Below, piece after piece: positions 21,561-29,478 of a stretch of DNA of 64,000 bases. The DNA comes from Heliopora coerulea (taxonomy: Eukaryota; Cnidaria; Anthozoa; Scleralcyonacea; Helioporidae), in NCBI GenBank assembly GCA_030142905.1, contig JASJOG010000183.1, forward strand, positions 1 to 64,000, written 5' to 3'. The position numbers were made by a program, and so were the translations under genes. Numbering within the stretch: position 1 is the stretch's first letter; every line of letters starts with the position of its first letter. Under the pieces are notes generated by a model. It did no database searches, was not told the DNA's origin, and saw nothing but the letters and a program-made list of their open reading frames with translations.

Positions 21561-23549
21561 ATGAGTTTATTTTACGGATATGAAAAAGTTAGCGATAATA
21601 TAACAACAGGAGGTCTCCCAACAACAGGAGGTACAATGACCGGTAATATTAACATAGGCTCAAACCATATAATAACATCAGTTGACCCAACAGAAAATAC
21701 ACATTTAGCGAGGAAGAAATATGTAGACGACAAAGTGAGCAAAGCGAAAGGTTCAGGAAATTTATCAGGGACTTCATCGGGAAATTATTTATTAAAAACT
21801 GGAGGCACAATGACGGGAAATATAAGTATGGGAAATAACAGAATTACAACAACTGTGAATCCTGTGAGTGATAAAGACCTATGTAGGAAAAAATATGTGG
21901 ATGATCAAGATTCTAGAAAATTATCAGTGACAGGAGGAACAATGTCTGGAAATATTGTAATGGGAAATAATAAAATTACAACAACTGCAGATCCTAAAGG
22001 TGATAAAGACCTTTCCCGTAAAAAATATGTGGATGACCAAGATTCTAGAAAATTATCTTTGACAGGTGGAACAATGACTGGAAACTTGAATATGGGATCA
22101 AATAAAGTCTTATCAAGTGCAACACCTTCAAATAACAATGATCTCACAACAAAATCATATGTGGACGGAAACTTTTTGAAAATGGAAAAAGTCACATGGT
22201 TGGGTGTTGAAAGAAGTAAAATTAAAAGAGATATTTACACAAATACTTATCAAGTTTTAACCTCAAAAGATCCAGACTATAAAGATGCTCTTTCAAGAAA
22301 AAAATATGTGGATGATAGAGATAACACCAGATTGCCTTTATCAGGAGGAACAATGACAGGTGATATCACAATTGGGAATAATAAAATCATCACAACTTCA
22401 GATCCAAACAGCGACAATTCACTCACAAGAAAAAAATATGTGGATGATAGAGATAACACCAGATTACCTTTATCAGGAGGAACAATGACTGGTGATATAA
22501 CAATTGGAAATAATAAAATTATTTCTTCAACAAATCCCACACTTCAAACACATTTGACGAGAAAAAAATATGTTGATGACCAAGATGAAACAAAATTATC
22601 CCTGACTGGTGGAAACATGACAGGAGATATTAATATGGGAAATCATAAAATAATTTCTACTTATCACCAACCAACGCATGAAACACATATTATCACAAGA
22701 AAATATGTAGACGTCAAATTTAATACATTTTGGTTTCAATTTTTTAAATTTTATACTGCAGTTTATGAAATTAAAGATGATACTTCATATATAATTTATA
22801 ATGGTCTTAGTAAGAAAATCTTAACAATTTATAATCAAACAGAAACAGAAAATTTGGATGTAAATTTGTTTACGGAAGGACAATTAAATAGACCATTTTA
22901 TGAAACTCCAAACAAAATGTATTTTAAGGATGAAAGTAATTTTTTTGAAGTTCCGGTTAATATAAACACCCCAAATGCTTCTTCAAATTTGAAAGACCAC
23001 GTCCATATTTTTGTAGTTTATGAAATGGAAAGACAAAATAAAAGAACAAATGATTTTACTGCAATTTTTGGAAATAAAGGAAGTGGAAATGGAATTTACA
23101 GGATGATAGGGTTTCAAAATCTTGACAATCCTTCTACAAAAAGATTAATTGTTTATGGAGTAGGAAACAATTATTTAGATATAAATCCAAATGTGTTTCC
23201 ATTGAAAGCTGACCCAACAGAATATAACAAAATGAAATGCATTTCTGTTCATTATGATAGGGAATCATATCCCTTAAAAAATAGTAATTCAAAAATTTTT
23301 TGTAACGGAAAATTAATTAAAACGTTTGCATCAGCACAAGTTACAAGTGGTTTAACTTCGTTGGTTTTTGGAGGAAGTAATAAAACTGTAACAAATGGTA
23401 AAGTGACAGATTGTTTCAAAGGAAAAATTGCATTTATTGCTATACAATTACATAAAAAAATAACAGATAAAGAAATTTTAATGAATCATATTGTATTGTG
23501 TCAAAAATTTAATGTAGATTTTGATGAAGATGTTATTAAAAATTTGTAA
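21561..23549 (+). CDS. Phage-tail-fibre-like protein with lectin-like head
   Basis: 662 residues. Residues ~20-390 hold eight repeats of about 40-50 residues with the pattern GGTMTGDITIGNNKI, a variable link, then a LTRKKYVDD-type end. The fifth repeat is degenerate (TWLGVERSKIK). This is the repeat seen in trimeric bacteriophage tail fibres. Residues ~390-662 are beta-rich (HIFVVYEMERQ, FTAIFGNKGSGNGIYRM, KIFCNGKLIKTF, FKGKIAFIAIQLHKKI) and look like a concanavalin/LamG-type sugar-binding head. The protein is probably a receptor-binding fibre on the virion. Its ATG follows directly after the penton-like gene's stop in ATTAAATAAATG. The frame is intact. Confidence 0.85.
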   Translation: MSLFYGYEKVSDNITTGGLPTTGGTMTGNINIGSNHIITSVDPTENTHLARKKYVDDKVSKAKGSGNLSGTSSGNYLLKTGGTMTGNISMGNNRITTTVNPVSDKDLCRKKYVDDQDSRKLSVTGGTMSGNIVMGNNKITTTADPKGDKDLSRKKYVDDQDSRKLSLTGGTMTGNLNMGSNKVLSSATPSNNNDLTTKSYVDGNFLKMEKVTWLGVERSKIKRDIYTNTYQVLTSKDPDYKDALSRKKYVDDRDNTRLPLSGGTMTGDITIGNNKIITTSDPNSDNSLTRKKYVDDRDNTRLPLSGGTMTGDITIGNNKIISSTNPTLQTHLTRKKYVDDQDETKLSLTGGNMTGDINMGNHKIISTYHQPTHETHIITRKYVDVKFNTFWFQFFKFYTAVYEIKDDTSYIIYNGLSKKILTIYNQTETENLDVNLFTEGQLNRPFYETPNKMYFKDESNFFEVPVNINTPNASSNLKDHVHIFVVYEMERQNKRTNDFTAIFGNKGSGNGIYRMIGFQNLDNPSTKRLIVYGVGNNYLDINPNVFPLKADPTEYNKMKCISVHYDRESYPLKNSNSKIFCNGKLIKTFASAQVTSGLTSLVFGGSNKTVTNGKVTDCFKGKIAFIAIQLHKKITDKEILMNHIVLCQKFNVDFDEDVIKNL

Positions 23550-23759
23550 TTAACTTACAAACAACTTGTAATTAACTTGTAAATAACTTGTAATTAACTT
23601 GTAAATAACTTGTAATAACTTACAAACAACTTGTAATAACTTACAAACAACTTGTAATTAACTTACAAACAACTTGTAATTAACTTACAAACAACTTGTA
23701 ATAAATTTTAAATACATTTTAAATAAATTACAATAAATTTTAAATACACTTATAAATAA
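23550..23759. repeat. Tandem ACTTGTAATTA/ACTTACAAAC repeat
   Basis: About 150 bp after the fibre stop alternate between ACTTGTAATTA, ACTTGTAAATA and ACTTACAAACA units, which are partly complementary to each other, so the region can fold on itself. It then passes into ATTTTAAATAC repeats before the next start. It could serve as the fibre mRNA 3' end or be simple slippage. Confidence 0.8.
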
Positions 23760-24230
23760 ATGAGTGAACAAAGTGAAGCTAAAATAACAGCAGTTGAAAA
23801 ATCTGAAAAAGTAAAAGATCCAAGAAAAGTAGAATTGGGAAAAAGGTTGGCAAAAATTTCAAGAGAAGCAAAAGAAAGAAAAGCAAAACAGCGACAGATG
23901 GAAGAATCTAAAGTCCAATCAGAAGCTTCTAAATTAGAGAAAGAAAAAGGAGAAATAATCAATTATTTAGATTATAGACATTTTATTGGAGTTTTAGGGC
24001 TTGTTATTTCTATTGGTGGATTATATTATTCATATAAAAGAGACAAAAGAGAAAGCGAACAAAGTGATCGACCAGAGGTCTCAGCAGCGAAGCTGCAGCA
24101 AAGTGATCAAAGTGATCGAAGGGAAGAAAAAAACAACCAAGCTTACAAGTTCACAAATAATGTAAAAAATAAGAATGACTATGAAATTAATAAAAGTGGT
24201 CCATCAAGGTGCCCTATTGAAAACCTGTAA
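23760..24230 (+). CDS. Coiled-coil protein with one membrane segment
   Basis: 156 residues. Residues 1-65 are highly charged and helical (KRLAKISREAKERKAKQRQ), with coiled-coil tendency. One transmembrane helix follows at about 73-93 (HFIGVLGLVISIGGLYYSY), then a basic polar tail containing an in-frame hairpin segment (24,070-24,096). Start in TATAAATAAATG. The stop codon lies inside a strong hairpin (24,221-24,245). No known family recognised; probably a virion or assembly membrane protein by context. Confidence 0.7.
   Translation: MSEQSEAKITAVEKSEKVKDPRKVELGKRLAKISREAKERKAKQRQMEESKVQSEASKLEKEKGEIINYLDYRHFIGVLGLVISIGGLYYSYKRDKRESEQSDRPEVSAAKLQQSDQSDRREEKNNQAYKFTNNVKNKNDYEINKSGPSRCPIENL
24070..24096. 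repeat. Hairpins GACC-AGA-GGTC and GCAGC-GAA-GCTGC
   Basis: Two perfect three-base-loop palindromes inside the coiled-coil protein gene, in the same order as in the other copies. Confidence 0.85.
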
Positions 24231-24245
24231 GGCCCTTACAGGTTT
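24221..24245. terminator. Stop-codon hairpin
   Basis: Perfect 11-bp stem (AAACCTGTAAG with CTTACAGGTTT) around a GCC loop, followed by TTAATAAAAAAAATTTTT. It contains the TAA of the preceding gene and looks like a transcript-end or mRNA 3'-end structure. Confidence 0.65.
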
Positions 24246-24269
24246 TTAATAAAAAAAATTTTTATGTAT

Positions 24270-24280
24270 ATAAATAAATG
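24270..24280 (+). promoter_or_regulatory. Shared start motif AAATAAATG (class 1)
   Basis: Here TATAAATAAATG. Starts at 13,765, 20,832, 21,561, 23,760, 24,278, 24,548 and 25,012 (plus) and 14,742, 18,000 and 19,137 (minus) all have AATAAATG across the ATG; 19,159 has AAATAAATAATG. Such a fixed context across both strands suggests an initiator-type promoter overlapping the start, as in poxvirus late TAAATG promoters. The function is inferred. Confidence 0.6.
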
Positions 24281-24511
24281 ACCGAAATGAATAGAAAAGA
24301 AGCTATGAATGAATTGTATGATTCTACATTAATTACACTGGGTGCTGTGGGAATTGGAATGATAACAAGAAGAGTATTTAGTGATGGTTTGTCAACTCCG
24401 GCTAGTTTAGTGCCTACTTTAAAACTTACAGCAGCTGTAGGATTATCAACACTTGGAATTAAATATGCGCAAGACAAAAAGTGGATTCCTGAGAACCCTT
24501 TTAAACAATAA
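24278..24511 (+). CDS. Small conserved Polinton membrane protein
   Basis: 77 residues. Two moderately hydrophobic helices (about 18-34, LITLGAVGIGMITRR, and 47-62, KLTAAVGLSTLGIKYAQ) are followed by a conserved-looking end, KKWIPENPFKQ. I recall similarly sized proteins with a PFK-type end from cnidarian Polintons, but no function. Start in TATAAATAAATG. Placed in a run of small membrane proteins, so a role in the virion membrane or in assembly is plausible. Confidence 0.65.
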   Translation: MTEMNRKEAMNELYDSTLITLGAVGIGMITRRVFSDGLSTPASLVPTLKLTAAVGLSTLGIKYAQDKKWIPENPFKQ

Positions 24512-24547
24512 AAAATAAAACAAAAATAGAAAATTTTTTTAAAATAA

Positions 24548-24976
24548 ATGGAAACAGTAGTTGGTGGATTATTTAATGCAGTCGCTTTTGCAGGTGCTGG
24601 ATTTTTATTTTCAAAATTAAATCATTCTGGATATGAAAAAGAGATAAAAAGACATAATGAAGCAATGGAAAAACTTAGTGAAGCAAAGGAAAAATGGTAT
24701 GAGGGGCAAGTAAAAAGAAAAGAAGAAATTGAAAAATTAAGGCAGCAATTATCTGATGCAAATGCTGATATAAATAAAACAAATATGTCTTTGAAAAATC
24801 TTGCTGAAATAAATAATCGTTATAAATATTTAAAAGAAAAAGCAAATGAAGAAGAAAGGGAACCTCCAAAATTAGAAGATTATTATAAACCTTCGGATGA
24901 AATGAAAGAATATCAAAATGTTGCTTTTTTTCTTGTTGGTCTTTCAGGAGGTTATGTGGTTTATAAAATTATTTAA
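24548..24976 (+). CDS. Membrane/coiled-coil/membrane protein of the Polinton
   Basis: 142 residues. The N-terminus is hydrophobic and Gly/Ala-rich (VVGGLFNAVAFAGAGFLFSKL). A long charged coiled coil (about 28-110, with RQQLSDANADINKTN) follows, then an EPPKLEDYYKPSDEMKEY motif and a C-terminal membrane helix (VAFFLVGLSGGYVVYKII). The layout suggests a hairpin-like or spanning membrane protein. I recall relatives with the DYYKPSxEMKEYQ motif in Hydra and coral elements; function unknown. Start in TTTAAAATAAATG. Confidence 0.7.
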   Translation: METVVGGLFNAVAFAGAGFLFSKLNHSGYEKEIKRHNEAMEKLSEAKEKWYEGQVKRKEEIEKLRQQLSDANADINKTNMSLKNLAEINNRYKYLKEKANEEEREPPKLEDYYKPSDEMKEYQNVAFFLVGLSGGYVVYKII

Positions 24977-25011
24977 AAATTTTTCTTTAAAAAAAAATTT
25001 ATCTTAAATAA

Positions 25012-25356
25012 ATGGAAAAACATCAACAAAAAACATTTAAACAATTGTGGAATATTGCAAGAGAAAGAAAAATAAAATATTATAAAACTTTTAACAAAAA
25101 TCAACTTGAAGAAATGCTTAGATTTGAAATTAGCAAACCAAATGAAAAGTATGAGAAATATTGTAGAGAAAAAATGAAAAACCCAGTCCCAGTAATAGCT
25201 ATAAATAGAGCAACTGGTGAAATCTTAAATTTTAAAAGTCTTGGATCTGCTGCAAAAAATTTTAATAAAAATGCGGGAAGTATAAAATATAGAATTAATA
25301 ATAAAAAAGATTTGAAAATTAATGGGCAAGAATTTTTGATTTTTTATGACTGTTGA
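25012..25356 (+). CDS. SAP-like/NUMOD1-like DNA-binding protein
   Basis: 114 residues. Residues ~6-40 (LWNIARERKIKYYKTFNKNQLEEMLR) resemble a SAP or Rho-N-type helix-extended-loop-helix DNA-binding domain. Residues ~60-112 (VIAINRATGEILNFKS, GSAAKNFNKNAGSIKYRI) resemble NUMOD1, the small DNA-binding module usually attached to homing endonucleases. No nuclease catalytic motif is present. It probably binds element DNA, for example in replication, packaging or regulation. Start in CTTAAATAAATG. The stop lies within a hairpin (25,352-25,370). Confidence 0.7.
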   Translation: MEKHQQKTFKQLWNIARERKIKYYKTFNKNQLEEMLRFEISKPNEKYEKYCREKMKNPVPVIAINRATGEILNFKSLGSAAKNFNKNAGSIKYRINNKKDLKINGQEFLIFYDC

Positions 25357-25370
25357 ACTGAAAGTTCAGC
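25352..25370. terminator. Stop-codon hairpin with GAA loop
   Basis: GTTGAACT and AGTTCAGC pair (one G-U) around a GAA loop, followed by a T-rich run. It contains the TGA stop of the preceding gene and has the same three-base-loop design as the dispersed GC hairpins. Confidence 0.55.
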
Positions 25371-25433
25371 AAAGCTATTTTTTATTTTTTTTAAAATTTT
25401 TTTTGTTTAAAGGAAAATTTATATATAATAAAA

Positions 25434-25748
25434 ATACATATAATTGAAAAATATTTAAAACAAGAAGATTATGAAAATAATGATAAAGAATATATTTATT
25501 ATGTTTTTCTTAATAAAATTGCTGAAATTACAGGTGAAGGAATATTACCACATCATGAATTTACAATAAATTATGATGAAAAATATTGTATTTTTAACGA
25601 ATATGAAATTGAATATGGAGAATATGATGAAGAAGAAACTCTTATAGAATCTTATAAAATTATATTGAAACCGAAAGAAATATTAAAATCACATTTAAAA
25701 AAATTATATTCATCATTTAATATTTTTATATTAAAAAAAATTCAGTAA
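25434..25748 (+). pseudogene. Acidic ORF lacking an ATG start
   Basis: An open frame of about 104 codons (HIIEKYLKQEDYEN near its start, KKLYSSFNIFILKKIQ at its end) closed by TAA at 25,746. There is no upstream in-frame ATG. The expected start position, after the class 2 start context TATATAATAAAA, holds ATA. It therefore looks like a gene whose start codon was lost, or one using a non-AUG start. The product is acidic and Tyr/Glu-rich. No family recognised. Confidence 0.45.
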
Positions 25749-25835
25749 TCAGTTATTTTTTTTTTAAATCTAATCACATGACCACAACCCGAAAAAAATT
25801 TATTTTTTTTTTTTTTGTCTTTAAAAAAAAAAACA

Positions 25836-25851
25836 TATATAATAAAAGATG
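25836..25851 (+). promoter_or_regulatory. Class 2 start context TATATAATAAAA
   Basis: The polymerase ATG (25,849) is preceded by ATATATAATAAAAG. The probable major capsid gene (16,601, minus) has TATATAATAAAAA, and the ATG-less frame at 25,434 has TATATAATAAAA. Upstream of each is an A-run/T-run block. This may be a second promoter class with different timing from AAATAAATG genes; inferred from three cases. Confidence 0.4.
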
Positions 25852-26937
25852 AATATCGAGCGAAGTTCAAAACGCGGTCGTGGAAGACCAAGAAAATATC
25901 CTTTTGGTTCTTTTGTAGGACCAAGATGCGAAAATAGAGGAAGGCCAGTAACATTACCTCCAGAAAAAAGACAAAATGAACGAATTGTTGTTAGAAATAG
26001 AGGAAGACCAAGAAAAAATCAAGAAATTTCTTCATCAATTTTAGACAAAACAATTACAGAAGAAAAATTACAAGAACCTTTAAGACCAAAAAAAAATTTA
26101 AACATTAATTTACTTGAAAGATCAAAACAAAAAGCAAATGATTTATTTAACAAGAGTAAAGAAAAAATACTTAATTTATTTGATAAATATACACCCTTGA
26201 ATAATAGAAAAGAAAAAATAACAAATTGGTATAATCATCTGAAAGATAATGTTTTAGATATATTTAACAAAATACAAGGTAAAGTTTCAACCCCAACTGC
26301 AAAATTTAAATTGGATAAAGAAGCTTTGAATGTAACGAAAAGATATGAATTGAATTTGAAAAAATTTGAATTGTCTTTATATGATCCTTTGACTCTTTTG
26401 AAAAAAATAAAACCATTGGTAATTAAAAAATTCCAAAAATATCCAAGCACAAAACAACAAATAACTCTTGTGTGTTTGATGTCAAAAACAAACCCCGCAA
26501 CAGGAGAACAAACTGTGGATAATGCTCATTTTCATAGTTACTATGAAGAAATTTTTGAAGGAAATAATTTTGACGAAATATATGAAAAAATGACGCAAAA
26601 AGTTATTTTGAGTTTTGAAGAATTTTTAAAAAATTCAAGTTTGTGGAAATTTCATAAAGGTTTGAAAGTAATTCTCAATATTAATGAAATTAAAAGATTA
26701 CTTGCTTCATCTTATATTCCTTTACCAGAGTTTTTAAAAAATAAAAAAGCAATTATAAACCCAGAAAATGATGATCAAAAGTGTTTATTATGGTGTGTTG
26801 TAATAAATGAACTTTTGAAAACTAATCCCAACTTAAAAAATCCTGGAAGAATTACAAAAATTTTGAAAAAGAAAGCTGAGAATTTTAATAGAAGTTTGAT
26901 GTTTAGGAAACATGAGAGCTTGGATATATTGAAGTAG
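25849..26937 (+). pseudogene. polB: Protein-primed DNA polymerase B, N-terminal fragment with AT-hooks
   Basis: The first piece of a broken polymerase gene. Residues 9-53 contain three AT-hook cores (GRGRPRKY, NRGRPVT, NRGRPRKN), suggesting minor-groove binding to AT-rich element DNA. Residues ~150-345 match the N-terminal region of Polinton polymerases, ending with SYIPLPEFLKNKKAIIN, KCLLWCVVINELLK and NPGRITKILKKKA. Genuine coding ends at about 26,889, where a tRNA-like repeat array has inserted; the last ~16 codons to the TAG are repeat sequence. The reading frame at the 12-bp duplication is the same on both sides of the insert. It belongs with 28,171-31,335. Confidence 0.85.
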
Positions 26938-26979
26938 ATGAACGATCTTCAAGCTCGATACTCAGAAAATGATATCTGA

Positions 26980-27051
26980 GCCCCAGATGGGGATCGAACC
27001 CGCAACCTTCTGATGACCGGTTAGACGCTCTAACCATTGAGCTACCGAGAC
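26980..27051 (-). tRNA. tRNA-like body, copy 1 (anticodon position GGU)
   Basis: 72 nt fold as a cloverleaf: 7-bp acceptor (GTCTCGG with CTGGGGC, three wobbles), D-stem GCTC/GAGC, anticodon stem with one mismatch, T-arm GCGGG-TTCGATC-CCCGT. Position 33 is C instead of U, so it is more likely a SINE body than a working tRNA. It carries one base change (26,988) from the other copies. Confidence 0.5.
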
Positions 27052-27221
27052 TCAGATGGCGAGCTAAGTTGCAAATTCGATATATATATGTGCGACCTAA
27101 GCGGAAGCCACTATATATTGATAATGATTGAAGAAGTTTGATGTTTAGGAAACATGAGAGCTTGGATATATTGAAGTAGATGAACGATCTTCAAGCTCGA
27201 TACTCAGAAAATGATATCTGA

Positions 27222-27293
27222 GCCCCAGACGGGGATCGAACCCGCAACCTTCTGATGACCGGTTAGACGCTCTAACCATTGAGCTACCGAGAC
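27222..27293 (-). tRNA. tRNA-like body, copy 2
   Basis: Same 72-nt cloverleaf as copy 1, exactly 242 bp further on. Confidence 0.5.
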
Positions 27294-27463
27294 TCAGATG
27301 GCGAGCTAAGTTGCAAATTCGATATATATATGTGCGACCTAAGCGGAAGCCACTATATATTGATAATGATTGAAGAAGTTTGATGTTTAGGAAACATGAG
27401 AGCTTGGATATATTGAAGTAGATGAACGATCTTCAAGCTCGATACTCAGAAAATGATATCTGA

Positions 27464-27494
27464 GCCCCAGACGGGGATCGAACCCGCAACCTTC
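27464..27494 (-). repeat. tRNA-like body, copy 3, truncated
   Basis: Only the 3' third (acceptor strand and T-arm) remains; the array then inverts through a short junction (about 27,495-27,511). Confidence 0.7.
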
Positions 27495-27565
27495 CGCTTA
27501 GGTTGGTGGCTTCCGCTTAGGTCGCACATATATATATCGAATTTGCAACTTAGCTCGCCATCTGA

Positions 27566-27637
27566 GTCTCGGTAGCTCAATGGTTAGAGCGTCTAACCGG
27601 TCATCAGAAGGTTGCGGGTTCGATCCCCGTCTGGGGC
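27566..27637 (+). tRNA. tRNA-like body, copy 4
   Basis: Same 72-nt cloverleaf as copies 1 and 2 on the opposite strand; first of the right-hand half of the array. Confidence 0.5.
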
Positions 27638-27807
27638 TCAGATATCATTTTCTGAGTATCGAGCTTGAAGATCGTTCATCTACTTCAATATATCCAAGCT
27701 CTCATGTTTCCTAAACATCAAACTTCTTCAATCATTATCAATATATAGTGGCTTCCGCTTAGGTCGCACATATATATATCGAATTTGCAACTTAGCTCAC
27801 CATCTGA

Positions 27808-27879
27808 GTCTCGGTAGCTCAATGGTTAGAGCGTCTAACCGGTCATCAGAAGGTTGCGGGTTCGATCCCCGTCTGGGGC
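27808..27879 (+). tRNA. tRNA-like body, copy 5
   Basis: Identical body, 242 bp after copy 4; the leader differs by one base (CTCACC instead of CTCGCC). Confidence 0.5.
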
Positions 27880-28049
27880 TCAGATATCATTTTCTGAGTA
27901 TCGAGCTTGAAGATCGTTCATCTACTTCAATATATCCAAGCTCTCATGTTTCCTAAACATCAAACTTCTTCAATCATTATCAATATATAGTGGCTTCCGC
28001 TTAGGTCGCACATATATATATCGAATTTGCAACTTAGCTCGCCATCTGA

Positions 28050-28121
28050 GTCTCGGTAGCTCAATGGTTAGAGCGTCTAACCGGTCATCAGAAGGTTGCG
28101 GGTTCGATCCCCGTCTGGGGC
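28050..28121 (+). tRNA. tRNA-like body, copy 6
   Basis: Identical body, 242 bp after copy 5; its tail runs to the end of the insert at the right-hand 12-bp duplication. Confidence 0.5.
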
Positions 28122-28285
28122 TCAGATATCATTTTCTGAGTATCGAGCTTGAAGATCGTTCATGTACTTCGAGAATTTTAATGTTAAAGATGTGAAATTT
28201 CCATGTGGATTTTCTGATATTGATAAATTTGAAAAAAATAATAACATTCCAATTAATTTATTTGGATATAACAGCAAATCCAACG

Positions 28286-28298
28286 GCAGCAGAGCTGC
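28286..28298. repeat. In-frame hairpin GCAGC-AGA-GCTGC
   Basis: Perfect palindrome with an AGA loop inside the polymerase gene, in a variable stretch before the zinc-finger-like motif. Confidence 0.8.
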
Positions 28299-28702
28299 TG
28301 ATGAAGGTCAGAAGGGTGGTAAAGCCGGTGAAATTTTTCCTTTGAGAGTAAGTAAAGTTGATTTGGATCGACAAGAAAACCGACCGCGTGTAAATATATT
28401 GTTAATAACTAATGAAAATGGGGATCGACATTATTGTTTGATTAAAAATAAGAGTAGATTATTTTCAAGTCAGGTTAGTAAACACAAAGAAAAAACACAT
28501 ATTTGCGATAATTGCTTACAACATTTTAGTAAAGAAAATGTTTACAAAAATCATTTAGAGTATTGTAAAGAGTATGAATGTGGAAAAACTGTTTATCCAG
28601 ATAAAGGAGAAAAATTAAAGTTTAGAAATTTTGAGAGAATGCATGATGTTCCATTTGTAATTTATGCAGATTTTGAATGTTGTCTTAAAAATATAAACGA
28701 TC

Positions 28703-28730
28703 GACCGGAGGTCACACCGCTTAGCGGTGT
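28703..28730. repeat. Hairpins GACC-GGA-GGTC and ACACCGC-TTA-GCGGTGT
   Basis: Two adjacent perfect palindromes in the polymerase gene between Exo I and the treble-clef insert, encoding an extra loop (DRPEVTPLSGVG). Confidence 0.85.
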
Positions 28731-29478
28731 AGGAGATAAAACAAAACAAACCCAAAAACATGAACCGTCTGGATATAGTTATTTGATAAAATGTTTTGAT
28801 GATAATTTATATAAACCAAAATTAGTAAAATGTTCTAAAAAACCCGGTGAACCTGATTTTGATATTTCATTAAAATTTGTAAAAAGTTTAGAAAATGATA
28901 TTAAAAAAATATATGAGAAATTTAAATTTTCAAAAAAGATAATATTAAGTGAAAAGGATAAAGTAGATTTTAGAACTGCAGAAAATTGTTATGCTTGTGG
29001 AATCAAATTTGATAAAAAAGTTATGGATCATTGTCATTACACTGGAAAATATCGTGGAGCTGCTTGTGTTAGTTGTAATTCAAAAATGAAAAATCAAAAA
29101 TTTATCCCAGTTATATTTCATAATTTACAAAACTATGACAGCCATTTGTTTATTAAAAATCTTGGTGTTTCAGAAGGTGAAATTGATTGTATACCAAACA
29201 CTGAGGAAAAATACATTTCATTTACAAAAGAATTTATTGTTGGTAAATATCAAAAAACAGACATAATAACTAAAAAACAACTACAAAATAAATCAAAAGA
29301 AAATATTATTGAGTGTGAAGAATTAATTATTGACAGTGAAACGACAGAGCCGCAGGTCCAGTATAAAATTAAAGAAATTGTTGAAGTAAAAAGAAAAATT
29401 AGATTTATTGATAGTTTTAAATTTATGCAAACTAGTTTATCAAATTTAGTTAATAATTTAGATAAAAATGAATGAAAT

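Larger units (their letters stand above)
26878..28182. mobile_element. Inverted tandem array of tRNA-like 242-bp units inserted in polB
   Basis: The insert (26,890-28,170) is flanked by the 12-bp duplication GAGAATTTTAAT (26,878-26,889 and 28,171-28,182). It contains six tRNA-like bodies with an exact 242-bp period in each half. Three read on the minus strand, the third cut off at about 27,494; three then read on the plus strand. The halves are near-perfect inverted copies; I noticed only single-base differences (e.g. 26,988, 27,800). Each unit has a 5' leader (GGCTTCCGCTTAGGTCGC..), the tRNA-like body, and a tail with CTCAGA..TCTGAG ending GATCGTTCATCTAC. Diverged single copies lie at 43,980, 44,793 and 63,229, so this is a SINE-like family. 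The right edge coincides with the family's 3' end. Confidence 0.9.
28162..29475 (+). pseudogene. polB: DNA polymerase B, exonuclease part (broken)
   Basis: True coding resumes at the right duplication (28,171); the ATG at 28,162 is repeat sequence. Residue numbers count from it. A zinc-finger-like CDNC..HLEYC lies at 115-135. Exo I is YADFECC (Asp170, Glu172) and Exo II is HNLQNYDSH. A treble-clef endonuclease VII-like insert (CYACG..DHCHYTGKYRGAAC..C) typical of Polinton polymerases lies between them. The frame ends at TGA 29,473-29,475 and is open again directly after, in the same frame. In-frame hairpins lie at 28,286 and 28,703. Confidence 0.88.

Noticed and set aside
20496..22540. Minus-strand frames opposite the fibre and 551-residue genes
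   Set aside because: They mirror the repeats of the plus-strand genes and lack any domain or start motif.
26980..28121. Functional tRNA-Thr gene cluster
   Set aside because: The cloverleaf is good, but position 33 is C, the anticodon stem has a mismatch, and the bodies belong to a dispersed repeat with leader and tail.
26890..28170. Hammerhead ribozyme in the 242-bp units
   Set aside because: CTGATGA followed by a GGTTAG/CTAACC stem occurs once per unit, but the GAAA part of the core is missing and the match lies within the tRNA-like body, so it is coincidental.
26890..28170. CRISPR-like array
   Set aside because: The repeats are long, identical over their whole 242 bp including the spacers, and inverted midway; there are no cas genes and this is animal DNA.
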